Source: Sutcliffiella horikoshii (GTDB lineage Bacteria; Bacillota; Bacilli; Bacillales; Bacillaceae_I). From it: a DNA stretch of 64,000 bases. The stretch spans positions 3,100,001 to 3,164,000 of the forward strand of contig NZ_CP020880.1 of NCBI RefSeq assembly GCF_002157855.1, written 5' to 3'. Positions within the stretch are counted from its first letter, which is position 1, and each line of letters begins with the position of its first letter. The notes beneath the pieces were generated by a model that had not been told where the DNA came from, did not search any database, and saw only the letters and a list, made by a program, of their open reading frames with translations. Positions 1-8,905 of this stretch are shown here, piece after piece. The position numbers and the translations under genes are program-made.

Positions 1-148
1 CTTCAGGAGTCAGAGTGTCTTCTCCGTATCGCTTCAGCTCTCCATTAATACGGAAAACAGGTGGCACTCCGACAGAAAGGTGAATGTCGGATGCCTTGAA
101 TTCATATGCGGCATGTAGCCAACTATTAATTTTTTCAATCATGGTCAT
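1..148 (-). CDS. pilT: Type IV pilus retraction ATPase PilT, N-terminal fragment (cut by window start)
   Basis: Only the first 49 or so codons lie in the window; the gene continues beyond position 1. The translated start carries the ASDIHLSVGVPP stretch followed by FRINGELKR, which is the conserved N-terminal PAS-like segment of PilT ATPases that power pilus retraction at the inner face of the membrane. The start at 148 has a GGAG ribosome site about 7 nt upstream; an ATG two codons later (142) is the alternative. It begins 4 bp after the stop of pilB, so the two ATPases are probably co-transcribed. The catalytic part is not visible. Confidence 0.85.
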   Translation of the reverse strand, partial: MTMIEKINSWLHAAYEFKASDIHLSVGVPPVFRINGELKRYGEDTLTPE

Positions 149-152
149 TCAC

Positions 153-1820
153 CTACTCCGATAAAGCGACACGCAATATTTCCTCTGTTGTCGTTAATCC
201 CATTTTTACTTTTTCTAATCCATCGTCTATTAAAAAAACGGTATCTTGTTCATACGCCAGTTCACGAATGTTTGAAACGGATTCGTTGTTCATGATCATT
301 TTCTTCATTTTGTCATTGATGACTAACAGCTCATGGATGGCAAGACGTCCTTTGTAGCCTGTCATATTGCACGTTCCGCAGCCTTTTCCACGCGGTACCT
401 TTTCGACAGTCAAACCCCGTTTTGCGAAAATTTCAATCTCCCTTGCTGTTGGCTCCTCCATTTTTGAACAATCACGGCATACTTTCCTGACCAAACGCTG
501 AGCAAGCACACCATTGATGGATGATGCCACAAGGAATGGCTCTACCTTCATATCAATCAATCTCGTGATAGTACTGATTGAATCATTGGTATGTAAGGTG
601 CTTAATACTAGGTGTCCTGTTAAGGAAGCACGAATGGCCACTTCTGCTGTCTCTCTGTCACGAATCTCCCCTACCATGATCACATTGGGATCTTGACGGA
701 GAATAGCACGGAGTCCCTTGGCAAAGGTCATTCCAACATTGGTATTCACTTGAATCTGATTGATTCCCTCCAGCTGGTACTCAACAGGATCTTCGACGGT
801 AATGATGTTGATTTCTTCACTGTTCAAGTGATTTAACGCTGCATAGAGCGTCGAGGATTTTCCGGAACCAGTCGGACCAGTAATCAGGATAATACCGGTC
901 GGGCGATGAATTAGATCCATGAACCGCTCGTTGTTCTTTTTATTGAACCCTAACTGAGAAATGTCGTTTAAAGCGCTGCTCATATCGAGAATACGCATTA
1001 CAATCTTCTCTCCGAAAACGGTAGGCAATGTAGATACACGAACATCGACCGGATGAAAATCAATATTCGTTTTGATTCTCCCGTCCTGCGGTACGCGGTG
1101 TTCAGTAATATCCATTTTTCCAAGTATCTTGATTCTTGCTATCAATACGTTTTGCGTGTGTTTTGGTAAAGTCCTTTCGGTTCGAAGCACACCGTCAATA
1201 CGGTAGCGCACCACTACTTTTGTTTCATGAGGATCGATATGAATATCACTTGCTCTTTGCTGAACCGCATTTTGAAGAAGCTGATTTACAATCCGTACAA
1301 TGGGAGAATCATCTTCTGTGATACCCTCTTCCTGCACCTTCATCTCTACATTTGGTTCAAAACCATCCAATAGCTCGTCCATGGAGTCGGTTGTTTCATA
1401 ATATTTATTGATGGAACGGAGAATGTCATCCTTTGTTGCAATTACAGGCTCCACTTCAAATCCTGTGGATAAACGCAAGTCATCCATAGCAAAGAAATCC
1501 ATCGGATCTGCCATTGCGACAAAGAGCTTATCCTGTTCCTTTTTCAATGGAATGATTAGGTTTCTTTTCGCAAAGTCCTTGGAGATTAAGTGGATCAGTT
1601 TTTCATCAAGCGGATAACGATACAAGCTGACATGCGGTATCCCTAATTGGAATTCCAATACCTCAATTAGTTGCTGTTCGGTGATATATCCTTTTTGAAG
1701 CAGGACATCTCCAATTTTTTGTTCACGAGTTTTTTCTTTTAATGCGCTTTGCAATTGACTTTCTGTGATGATCCCGGCATCAACTAGCAGGTCACCAAGT
1801 CTTTTTCTGATTTGTACCAT
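153..1820 (-). CDS. pilB: Type IV pilus assembly / type II secretion ATPase PilB (GspE family)
   Basis: A 555-residue cytoplasmic hexameric ATPase that drives pilin polymerisation. Domain order is visible: an N-terminal MshEN-like domain (LGDLLVDAGIITESQL and LGIPHVSLYRYPLD in the first 90 residues), then the GspE core with Walker A GPTGSGKSST near residue 315, an Asp-box around VEDPVEYQ, Walker B GEIRDRETAE and the His-box HTNDS. The four-cysteine zinc motif (CRDC then CGTC) is intact near residue 450. I chose the ATG at 1820 because an AAAGGA site lies 8 nt before it, whereas the upstream ATG at 1829 has the site too close. It follows the VanW-like gene by 22 bp and is followed by pilT, so this is one minus-strand pilus operon. 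Full length, no defect seen. Confidence 0.93.
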   Translation of the reverse strand: MVQIRKRLGDLLVDAGIITESQLQSALKEKTREQKIGDVLLQKGYITEQQLIEVLEFQLGIPHVSLYRYPLDEKLIHLISKDFAKRNLIIPLKKEQDKLFVAMADPMDFFAMDDLRLSTGFEVEPVIATKDDILRSINKYYETTDSMDELLDGFEPNVEMKVQEEGITEDDSPIVRIVNQLLQNAVQQRASDIHIDPHETKVVVRYRIDGVLRTERTLPKHTQNVLIARIKILGKMDITEHRVPQDGRIKTNIDFHPVDVRVSTLPTVFGEKIVMRILDMSSALNDISQLGFNKKNNERFMDLIHRPTGIILITGPTGSGKSSTLYAALNHLNSEEINIITVEDPVEYQLEGINQIQVNTNVGMTFAKGLRAILRQDPNVIMVGEIRDRETAEVAIRASLTGHLVLSTLHTNDSISTITRLIDMKVEPFLVASSINGVLAQRLVRKVCRDCSKMEEPTAREIEIFAKRGLTVEKVPRGKGCGTCNMTGYKGRLAIHELLVINDKMKKMIMNNESVSNIRELAYEQDTVFLIDDGLEKVKMGLTTTEEILRVALSE

Positions 1821-1842
1821 TGGATTCATCCTTTTGTGTCAC

Positions 1843-3315
1843 TTATTTGCCGATATAGCCACTGCCAGTTCCCGGTTCTTCGTTGTAATCATCGTTCGCA
1901 TTCCCGTTTCCTAATCCTGTGTTATTGTTGTTCGTGCCATCTGTGTTGGTATCATTATTCGAATTCGTCCCACCGGTGTTATTATTTTGGTTTCCGGTTG
2001 GATTGTTAGTATTGGTATTTGTACCGGATGTGTTCGTGTTGGTATTAGTGTTGCCGATATTGGTATTGCTCCCTGTATTTATGTTTGTGCCATTGTTCGT
2101 GTTTGGATTTGTATTTGTTCCGTTATTATTTCCAATTGTATTCGGATTGGTTGGATCTGTTGTAACGACAGGCTTAGTTAATGCATGTAATTCCACTCGC
2201 TGAATTGGAGCATAATAATCTTCACTGTAAACGAGCGTTTCTGTAATCTGCCCGGAAGCATCTGTTGCCGTTCGAACGAGCTGAACGTAAGAACCATTTT
2301 TGCCCGTCTCTTTTACACGCGTTCCTGAGCCTGGAATTGTTGCAGAATACTGAATAACGGTTTTAGGTGAAAGGGTCTGCATCTCCACTTGATTCACTTC
2401 ATATGTGAATGGAAGTGGAGCCCCATTTAATTCACCTGTAATCGTTGCACCATTGACTGAAATTGTGATGGTATATTCACTCGTATTTGGATTGGTAAAA
2501 GCAAAATCCATCTTTTCCTTTTGAAAACGTGCTTCATACCCCTCGTTGGCCCAAGTAGGAAGCTCTTTGGAAATATGCCGCTCCACTACACCGAAATTGG
2601 TAGGTGCTATTAATTCGAAAAGCATGGACGCCAACACGCTTGCAGCCTCATCAGATAAAGTCATCTCTTCATTTTCTAGCCAAGTATCAATGGAGAAGCC
2701 TTCATTTCCACGAAGTTTAATTTCCTTCCCATTTAAAACTTCCTGAAGTTCTGATATGGAAGTTTGCCCTGCAATATTCAACGTAATTTGAAGATTTGTC
2801 TGGTCCATCACTTCATCATCAACAAGGTAATCAGAAAATGAAAAAGTATGATCTCCTTCTTTAAGGTGAGAAGCTACTTCTTCCAAATCCTTTTTCAATT
2901 TCTCCGTATCCATGGCAGAAAAGATATCAGAAGTTTGAGAGAGCAATTCAATTTGTTCCAACAATGTTCCATTTGGAAGTTCTACCTTTAATGGATTATG
3001 AGAACTGTCTTCCGCAAGTTCTACCGATTCAGGAATGTAAAAAGTAAAAGCTTCTTTTGGGAAAGGTTGAAGTTCTCCCGCCCACTCTAAGTAGATTGTT
3101 CCGTTTGATAACCAGCTGTTTTTAGCAGCCTCCACCTTCTCCAACGCATCTGTTTTAGATCTATTGCTCACTTCCGCATTTGCGATAAGGGTAGATTCAG
3201 AAAATGAATTGGTGTGCGGCAGCCACTGATTAGTGACCAGGGTTCCCACTTGAGAAAAACCAAAAATAAATACTGTGCAAACTAGCAAAGCTGCCAATAG
3301 TTTTAGACTTTGCAT
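1843..3315 (-). CDS. Secreted VanW/G5-type surface protein with Asn/Thr/Gly-rich tail, pilus-linked
   Basis: 490 residues with an N-terminal hydrophobic segment (LKLLAALLVCTVFIFGF) that fits a signal peptide or membrane anchor. The middle (about residues 245-305, FGVVERHISKELPTWANEGY onward) resembles the VanW domain, and residues from about 315 to 375 (SATIPGSGTR through ETLVYSEDYYAPIQRVELHA) resemble a G5 domain, a fold linked with cell-wall binding. The last 100 or so residues are almost only N, T, G and P, a flexible spacer. The ATG at 3315 follows GGAGGG by 6 nt; an upstream TTG at 3333 is less likely. It is the gene before pilB, 22 bp apart, so a role in anchoring or passing the pilus through the wall is plausible but inferred. 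The usual VanW pattern is only partly recognisable, so the domain call is by eye. Confidence 0.72.
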   Translation of the reverse strand: MQSLKLLAALLVCTVFIFGFSQVGTLVTNQWLPHTNSFSESTLIANAEVSNRSKTDALEKVEAAKNSWLSNGTIYLEWAGELQPFPKEAFTFYIPESVELAEDSSHNPLKVELPNGTLLEQIELLSQTSDIFSAMDTEKLKKDLEEVASHLKEGDHTFSFSDYLVDDEVMDQTNLQITLNIAGQTSISELQEVLNGKEIKLRGNEGFSIDTWLENEEMTLSDEAASVLASMLFELIAPTNFGVVERHISKELPTWANEGYEARFQKEKMDFAFTNPNTSEYTITISVNGATITGELNGAPLPFTYEVNQVEMQTLSPKTVIQYSATIPGSGTRVKETGKNGSYVQLVRTATDASGQITETLVYSEDYYAPIQRVELHALTKPVVTTDPTNPNTIGNNNGTNTNPNTNNGTNINTGSNTNIGNTNTNTNTSGTNTNTNNPTGNQNNNTGGTNSNNDTNTDGTNNNNTGLGNGNANDDYNEEPGTGSGYIGK

Positions 3316-3380
3316 CCCTTTCCCTCCAAACAATCACCTAATCATTTTTTTATTGATTTTTTTAATCTGAGAACTTATTT

Positions 3381-3686
3381 TTAGATACCTTTGGATGAGC
3401 CGTTTGTTATGCTATTTTTTTGTTCCATTTTGTGTTGTTTTTCAGTTGAAGATATGAATAATGGCAATCTTTGAAGAAGAATAGCAGTAAGCAGCAGGAG
3501 AAGTATCATTAGTAGTATGCTATGCCATAGGGTGAGAAGTTCAAATATGTATATTCCTAACGTGCTGACCACAAATGCTATTGTGGGAATGACCCATTTT
3601 CCTGTTTTGGAAAATTTCATTGGAAATAAAAAGAATAGTGCCAACAGTAGTAAAAGTGCCAGACCGGCAAATAGATAGTCCCCCAA
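3381..3686 (-). CDS. Small multi-pass membrane protein, unknown function
   Basis: 101 residues, TTG start supported by a GGTGA site 5 nt upstream. Three hydrophobic stretches are visible: LFAGLALLLLLALFFLF, VIPTIAFVVSTLGIYIF and a leucine-rich segment HSILLMILLLLLTAILL, followed by a polar tail. I do not recognise a family. It lies 65 bp upstream of the VanW/G5 gene in the same direction and so may be the first gene of the pilus operon. No promoter could be assigned with confidence. Confidence 0.6.
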   Translation of the reverse strand: MGDYLFAGLALLLLLALFFLFPMKFSKTGKWVIPTIAFVVSTLGIYIFELLTLWHSILLMILLLLLTAILLQRLPLFISSTEKQHKMEQKNSITNGSSKGI

Positions 3687-3833
3687 CTCGTCACCGCTTT
3701 CTATGTATTTTTACGTATTTTGTAGAAGTAAGTAGACTATTGTAATTGTATAATAAAGCTAGGTATTTTGAAATAGTAGATTACAAGATAAAACATTTTA
3801 TTGAAAAAGTTGTTTATTGATAAGTCTCTTATA

Positions 3834-3968
3834 CTTCCAGTTTCCTTTCGTTTCAGGTGTTCGCTTTCCGCGGGACGGTGTTTGAGCTTCCTCACTACAT
3901 TGCGGTGTCTCAATCAACCGTTACTTCCCCGCTGGAGTCTCACACCTTACACTTCAGTCAACTGGGGA
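3834..3968 (+). repeat. Dispersed long-palindrome repeat, copy 1
   Basis: About 135 bp in the gap between the small membrane protein gene and the sigma factor gene. It shares the core GCTTTCCGCGGGACGGTG, the inner arm TTGAG...CTCAA and the AGGTGT...ACACCT outer arms with copies at 29803, 49914 and elsewhere. The halves are inverted relative to each other, so a transcript could fold into one long hairpin. No open frame with a ribosome site lies in it. Confidence 0.8.
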
Positions 3969-4007
3969 GAGTCTTCATTACCTTTAATATAATTTTTTAC
4001 ATATCTT

Positions 4008-4035
4008 TGAAACATTTTTAAGTTTCGCCCGTTAT
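4008..4035 (+). promoter_or_regulatory. ECF (sigma-M type) promoter of the sigma/anti-sigma operon
   Basis: TGAAAC at 4008-4013, a 16-nt spacer and CGTTAT from 4030. This fits the ECF consensus TGAAAC-N16/17-CGTC used by SigM and related factors, and lies 20 bp upstream of the sigma gene, which suggests autoregulation. Confidence 0.75.
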
Positions 4036-4055
4036 TGTTGTGAAAGGGGGGCCAG

Positions 4056-4562
4056 ATGAAACAGTCTATTGATGATATTTACGAAGAGCATATGCAGGAT
4101 ATTTTCCGGTACCTCCTTTCTTTATGCAGGGAGCATCATCTTGCGGAAGATCTTGTACAGGAAACTTTTTTGAGGGCTTATTTATATTTGGAAAATTACC
4201 GGGGTGAGGACGTGAAGCCTTGGTTGTTCCGGATCGCTCATAATGTATTAATTGATCATTATCGTAAGCATAAGCGGACCATTGTGAAGGAACAAGGCTT
4301 TTTCCAACGGCTATTTGGCAAAGGGAAAGGAACAGAGCAGGAAGTCCTCTTGAAATCAGAGGTTGCAGAAGTCATGGATGCGATTAGCACTCTCAATGAG
4401 CAGCAGGCGCAAGCGATTCTCCTCTTTGATTATCACAGCCTCACCTATAAGGAAGCGGCAGAAGCCATGGGCGTAACAGATACATATTTTAAAGTGCTGC
4501 TTTATCGTGCACGCCAAAAAGTAAGAAGTATTCGAGGAAAGGAGAACGAAAAAAATGACTAA
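4056..4562 (+). CDS. ECF RNA polymerase sigma factor, SigM-like
   Basis: 168 residues. Region 2 is clear (YRYLLSLC...LAEDLVQETFLRAYLYL with KPWLFRIAHNVLIDHYRKHKR), joined by a linker of about 40 residues to region 4 (LNEQQAQAILLFDYHSLTYKEAAEAMGVTD then YRARQKVR). The sequence most resembles B. subtilis SigM, which responds to cell-envelope stress. The ATG follows AAAGGGGGG by 4 nt. The stop overlaps the start of the anti-sigma gene by 8 bp, the usual arrangement for coupled sigma/anti-sigma pairs, and the upstream TGAAAC...CGTT promoter supports autoregulation. The symbol is left empty because orthology to sigM, rather than another ECF gene, was not tested. Confidence 0.88.
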   Translation: MKQSIDDIYEEHMQDIFRYLLSLCREHHLAEDLVQETFLRAYLYLENYRGEDVKPWLFRIAHNVLIDHYRKHKRTIVKEQGFFQRLFGKGKGTEQEVLLKSEVAEVMDAISTLNEQQAQAILLFDYHSLTYKEAAEAMGVTDTYFKVLLYRARQKVRSIRGKENEKND

Positions 4563-5679
4563 TGACTTTAAGGGAAAATTAGAACGTTATGATAAAAACG
4601 AAATGACCCCAGAAGAAAAGAAAGAGTTTGAAAAAGAAATGAGCGCCAAGGAAGAACAGTGGATGAGGCCCACCTTGGAAAAAACGAAGCAACGGAAAAT
4701 ATTGCGGGCGAGTAAATGGAAGGCGCGGATAAATACTGCACTTACAGTTATTCCTCTTTTACTATTAATACTCATGATTTCTTCTTTTTTAACAAACTTC
4801 TATTATTACGGATTTTCGGATGACTATAGTCGGTCGCAAAAATTAAGTGATGTTATTAATTTTTCACAAGTAATTACGGATCCTTATTCAAACAAGTACA
4901 CTGCCGATACGAAAGTAGGTATGTTCTTGAATATGAATGCAACAAAGGAACTTCGTAAAACAGTAGGGAAAGAATCCTACCCTATCGGGGAAATGGAAGT
5001 TAATTTTCTGTTCTCAAAGATGGGTATTGTAGATAAGAAATTTTATGGTAAAGACGACCAACTCCCGGAGATCCATCACCCTTCCTTACTGTCAGATTAC
5101 GGTATAGATTCGTCCTCTGAATGGGAAAGGCTTGAAATGCTTCCAGAGGGAACAGTTTCCACCGCTTTCGTGACTTTTGATGAGGTTCTTTCGACTGAAA
5201 AGGTGTTTGAACATTTTAAAGGAAAAGATTTGGACGTACTTTGGTTTCCCGTCGTAACATCTGAGGAAACAGGGGACCATTATCCAATATCGAACATTGG
5301 TTTTCCTAATTATCCTATTTTCCATAGCGATGATTGGAAGCTTATATCCAAAACAGAAGAGAAATCGTTCTTAGGTTCTTCAAGCTCTGAAACTCGTGCC
5401 GCACCAAATTATGTGGAAGGTGATACAGAAATGCTGCACAAATACTTTAAAAAGACACTACGTTTCTTAGCTGACTATCAAGAAGAATTCGATGAAATTC
5501 AACAGATGCATGGAGACATCCAAATAAAAGAGGCTCTCTCCTACTTAGAAGATGATGGCATCTCCCATCATGGCGTAGTCATTACCGGACCAACAAAGGA
5601 AGTACTCTCATTGAAGGAAGAAAAGTGGATAGGAGCCATTCAAGTGGACGAAGTTGCCTTATGGAATTGGAGTAACTAA
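4555..5679 (+). CDS. Membrane anti-sigma factor (YhdL-like) for the ECF sigma factor
   Basis: 374 residues. A cytoplasmic N-terminal part of about 60 residues rich in charged residues (KGKLERYDKNEMTPEEKKEF) would bind the sigma factor. One membrane segment follows (LTVIPLLLLILMISSFL, about residues 63-80), and then a 290-residue extracytoplasmic domain. This layout matches the SigM anti-sigma factors of the YhdL/sigma-factor-regulator family. The start lies inside the sigma gene, with GGAAAGGAG upstream. A convergent terminator at 5681-5720 ends the operon. The signal sensed by the external domain cannot be read from the sequence. Confidence 0.8.
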   Translation: MTNDFKGKLERYDKNEMTPEEKKEFEKEMSAKEEQWMRPTLEKTKQRKILRASKWKARINTALTVIPLLLLILMISSFLTNFYYYGFSDDYSRSQKLSDVINFSQVITDPYSNKYTADTKVGMFLNMNATKELRKTVGKESYPIGEMEVNFLFSKMGIVDKKFYGKDDQLPEIHHPSLLSDYGIDSSSEWERLEMLPEGTVSTAFVTFDEVLSTEKVFEHFKGKDLDVLWFPVVTSEETGDHYPISNIGFPNYPIFHSDDWKLISKTEEKSFLGSSSSETRAAPNYVEGDTEMLHKYFKKTLRFLADYQEEFDEIQQMHGDIQIKEALSYLEDDGISHHGVVITGPTKEVLSLKEEKWIGAIQVDEVALWNWSN

Positions 5680-5680
5680 C

Positions 5681-5720
5681 AAAAAAACTCTCGCCAACTA
5701 TGGACGAGAGTTTTTTGTTT
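5681..5720. terminator. Bidirectional terminator between the anti-sigma and GGDEF genes
   Basis: ACTCTCG and CGAGAGT arms around an 11-nt loop, with A-runs on the left and T-runs on the right, so it can serve both converging genes. Confidence 0.85.
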
Positions 5721-7455
5721 ATGAAGTTTTCCGATACTCAGCCACTTTATTTCTGCCAGCTTTTTTCGCCCCGACATACATCGCTCTGTCTGCGTGGCGG
5801 ATCAAGTCCAGCGTGTCCTCGGCATCGTCTGGCGCTGTCGCGAACCCTATGCTTGCCGTTACCTTTACCATTTGAGCTCCTTGCGATTCACGAATATGCT
5901 GCTTAAGCGCAAAGGATCTTGTGGCTAAGTGCACCCTGATGCGTTCGGCGAGTTCAAAGCATTGGCCGCGTTCCATATCTGGAAGTAATATAACGAATTC
6001 CTCTCCACCATAACGGGCAACCGTACCTTTATTGCCAACAAGGGCAGTAAGTCTATCTGCAACCTGCATGAGAATCTCGTTTCCACTTTGATGTCCATAC
6101 ACATCGTTTACTTTCTTGAAGTGATCCAAGTCTAGCATGATGAGTGAGAGAGATTTGGAATGACCTTTGTTTAATTTATCGTATTCTTTATCTAATACAC
6201 TTTCAAAAAAGCGATAGTTGTAAAGTTTGGTTAATGCACAACGTTCACTTTTCTGTTTCGTTTCCTGATAGTGTCGTGCTTTTTCCATTGCTACCCCAAA
6301 GTATGAACAAAGGATATCCACAATCATTAATTGAGATTTATCATAAGTCCGTTTTGATGTGCTTGCTAACAATACCAGTCCTTCAATCTTGTGGTTTCGG
6401 ATAACCGGAACACACATCAAGCTCTCAATTTTTGCAGGAAGATGTGATTTGGACATATGCTTCCATTCTTTTTTCGTAAAATAGCAGACGCTTTTTCCAC
6501 GTTTTAGCATATAAGCCAAGAGCTCTTCATCATCAGTATGCAAGATAGCATTTGCCTCCACACTGTTCTCCTTGTCCATGACGCGAAGGACTTTCATGAT
6601 TTTTTCGCCATTCACATCAATGATCGCAGCATAATCCACCTTAAAGAGCGTCGAGATTTTATCTAAGAAGACATCCAGTACCCCTTGTGTATCAAGCCTT
6701 TCCGTCAACTGATGTCCGACATCCGCAGCTTGCTGAAGATAAACATTTACCTTCTGACTGGAATGATAAAGTTGAAGAATGAGAGTAAGGATGACAAACG
6801 GTAGTCCTACATACACTAGTGCTATCGGTCCGACTTGCTCATATAGCATGTATAGAATCAGACCTACAGGCAAGACCATGATGCTTGTTACAGCGTCCCA
6901 CTTGGTGTCAGGTGTGATGAATTTACTTTTCCGTTCATAAATTTGCACCTGGATAAAATAAAGGGCTACTGTATTAAGCGTGAAATAAACGAATTCATGT
7001 GCAAGAATCGGTGTAATGACACCTATACTTAGGAGCCTAGTATCACCAGGTGTCCCTCCAAGCAGATAGAAAACGAACCCGGCAATTAAAGATATGCCGG
7101 AAAACATGAGCATATTGATAGGGATCCTGAGTCTATTGTCACTGTTAAAGCGCATATATGCCATCAATGCGAGGACGGAGACTAAGGTCACAATCATTTC
7201 TATGAATAAACCGAAGGATAAGAGGGCCGCCAAGGAAACACCCTGCGCCAGAAATAATGGTACCTCTCCGACGACGATCGGGATAAGGGCGAGTATGATA
7301 GCTAACGCCAGAAATCCAATAATATGCCACATCGGCAAATCTTCAAACACAACAGGAGAAAGCTGATATCCTAGCCACAAAAAGATGGGTAACATGACAA
7401 CAAAGCTTGTCCAGATTACCACTTCTTTTTGGCGACTTACTGCTTGAACCACCAA
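5719..7455 (-). CDS. Membrane GAF-GGDEF diguanylate cyclase (DgcP/YtrP-like)
   Basis: 578 residues. The first 230 or so carry about seven to eight hydrophobic segments, then a GAF-like domain (about residues 260-400, LDVFLDKISTLFKVDYAAII and LMCVPVIRNHKIEGLVLLAS), then a GGDEF domain with the active-site loop YGGEEF and the metal/GTP motif LDLDHFKKVNDVYGH. It should make cyclic di-GMP at the membrane. The RxxD product-inhibition site, normally five residues before GGEEF, is absent (the stretch reads GNKGTVARY). I chose the TTG at 7455 because GGGAGGGG lies 5 nt upstream; a TTG at 7500 would give a longer N-terminus without a ribosome site. It lies 122 bp after folC in the same direction and may be read through from it. 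Confidence 0.85.
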   Translation of the reverse strand: MVVQAVSRQKEVVIWTSFVVMLPIFLWLGYQLSPVVFEDLPMWHIIGFLALAIILALIPIVVGEVPLFLAQGVSLAALLSFGLFIEMIVTLVSVLALMAYMRFNSDNRLRIPINMLMFSGISLIAGFVFYLLGGTPGDTRLLSIGVITPILAHEFVYFTLNTVALYFIQVQIYERKSKFITPDTKWDAVTSIMVLPVGLILYMLYEQVGPIALVYVGLPFVILTLILQLYHSSQKVNVYLQQAADVGHQLTERLDTQGVLDVFLDKISTLFKVDYAAIIDVNGEKIMKVLRVMDKENSVEANAILHTDDEELLAYMLKRGKSVCYFTKKEWKHMSKSHLPAKIESLMCVPVIRNHKIEGLVLLASTSKRTYDKSQLMIVDILCSYFGVAMEKARHYQETKQKSERCALTKLYNYRFFESVLDKEYDKLNKGHSKSLSLIMLDLDHFKKVNDVYGHQSGNEILMQVADRLTALVGNKGTVARYGGEEFVILLPDMERGQCFELAERIRVHLATRSFALKQHIRESQGAQMVKVTASIGFATAPDDAEDTLDLIRHADRAMYVGAKKAGRNKVAEYRKTS

Positions 7456-7577
7456 ACTTACCCCTCCCTTCTTTATCCTTTTTTCGACAGACTTTTGCAA
7501 TAATTAAATATTATCAAATTTTCTAACTTTTGTCACAACAAAAATAGGATAATTCTCCCTTATTTCTTTTCCCCACA

Positions 7578-8840
7578 TTATGTGAGTATAGTCCTAATAT
7601 CCGAAATGAAATATAAAGAACCGGTTATCAGCAGCACAGAATTGTCATCAAGCCTTGATATAGCAGTCTGTAACGCTGTTTTCCAATCCTCTTCAAACTC
7701 TTTTTTCTGAAGTTTACTGACCTGAAAAACATCTTCTGCACGTGCTGCCCGCGGAAAATTAAAAGTAGTAAAAATTATTTCATCTGCGATATTTTCTAAT
7801 TTGCGGACCATCAGTTCTATAGGTTTATCTTTTAAAGCGCTGAATAAGACAACTACCCTTTTATTAGAAAAATTTATTTTTATCGTATTCACTAATGCGT
7901 CAACAGCCTCTTCATTATGGGCGCCATCGAGAATAATAGGCGGGTTTTTTTGCACCAATTCAAATCGCCCAGGATGCTCTGCTTTCATTAGTCCAGCTTT
8001 TAACACTTGTTCATCAAATTCCATAGCCCAATTATCCATTAATAGTATATAAGCCATGATAGCCAGTGAAGCATTGGCAGCCTGATGCTCTCCCTGCAAA
8101 GATATCTCTAGCTCCTCCAAGTTTATCTGTACAGTTCGAAAAGAAAGCTTTCCTTTTTCCATTCCATAAGAAAATTCTTCTTCCATAAAATAGACCGGAC
8201 TTTCTTTCATTAATGCTTCTTTTTGAATGACCTCTTTTGCATCCGGTTTTTGTTCCCCGGAAATAACCGGGACTCTCCTTTTGATGATACCTGCTTTATG
8301 ATGGGCAATCTCTTCAACAGACGTTCCAAGAAACCCTATATGATCATGGCCAACGTTGGTGATGATGCTGAGTATGGGTGTCATTACATTCGTGGAATCC
8401 TCTCTCCCGCCAAGTCCTACTTCAAGCAACGCGATATCCACCTTTTTGATAGTGGCAAAATAATAAAATGCCATCGCCGTTTGCAGTTCAAATTCGGTTA
8501 ACCCGGCTTCTGCTAACCCATGCTCATTAAAAACGTGGATGATTTCCACCATTTCTTCATCTGTGATATAGGTTCCATTGACAGCTAATTGGTCATTGAT
8601 AAAGCGATATGCAGGTGAGTGGAAAACCCCTACCGCAAGTCCCGACTCTATTAATACACTCTCTAAAAAGCGTAAGGTAGAACCTTTCCCATTTGTCCCG
8701 CCGATATGGACAACCTTTATTTGATTTTGTGGACTACCCACTTTTTCTAAAAACTGAACAATCCTGTCCAGACCAAGATTTATTTCATTTTTTATCGTAA
8801 AATTCACTTTCTCTTGCAAATCTTTGAATGACAAGAACAT
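7578..8840 (-). CDS. folC: Folylpolyglutamate synthase / dihydrofolate synthase FolC
   Basis: 420 residues, cytoplasmic. It adds glutamate to dihydropteroate or folates in an ATP-dependent amide ligation. Mur-ligase-type motifs are all present: P-loop HIGGTNGKGST near residue 48, EVGLGGREDSTN, the TNVGHDHIGFLG block, HPGRFE, and LDGAHNEEA in the C-terminal domain. The ATG follows AAGGAGAT. In B. subtilis folC follows valS directly; here a five-gene plus-strand operon separates them, and the second FolC-like protein of that operon makes this copy the housekeeping one by its intact motifs. Confidence 0.93.
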   Translation of the reverse strand: MFLSFKDLQEKVNFTIKNEINLGLDRIVQFLEKVGSPQNQIKVVHIGGTNGKGSTLRFLESVLIESGLAVGVFHSPAYRFINDQLAVNGTYITDEEMVEIIHVFNEHGLAEAGLTEFELQTAMAFYYFATIKKVDIALLEVGLGGREDSTNVMTPILSIITNVGHDHIGFLGTSVEEIAHHKAGIIKRRVPVISGEQKPDAKEVIQKEALMKESPVYFMEEEFSYGMEKGKLSFRTVQINLEELEISLQGEHQAANASLAIMAYILLMDNWAMEFDEQVLKAGLMKAEHPGRFELVQKNPPIILDGAHNEEAVDALVNTIKINFSNKRVVVLFSALKDKPIELMVRKLENIADEIIFTTFNFPRAARAEDVFQVSKLQKKEFEEDWKTALQTAISRLDDNSVLLITGSLYFISDIRTILT

Positions 8841-8905
8841 ATTAATCTCCTTTTTGCTTATCTGTTAGGTTAAAATGAAAAGTATTAATAACTTGAGGTG
8901 GAACT

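Noticed and set aside
1919-2203. Plus-strand open frame opposite the Asn/Thr-rich tail
   Set aside because: Val/Phe-rich mirror of the low-complexity repeats of the VanW/G5 gene, with no ribosome site.
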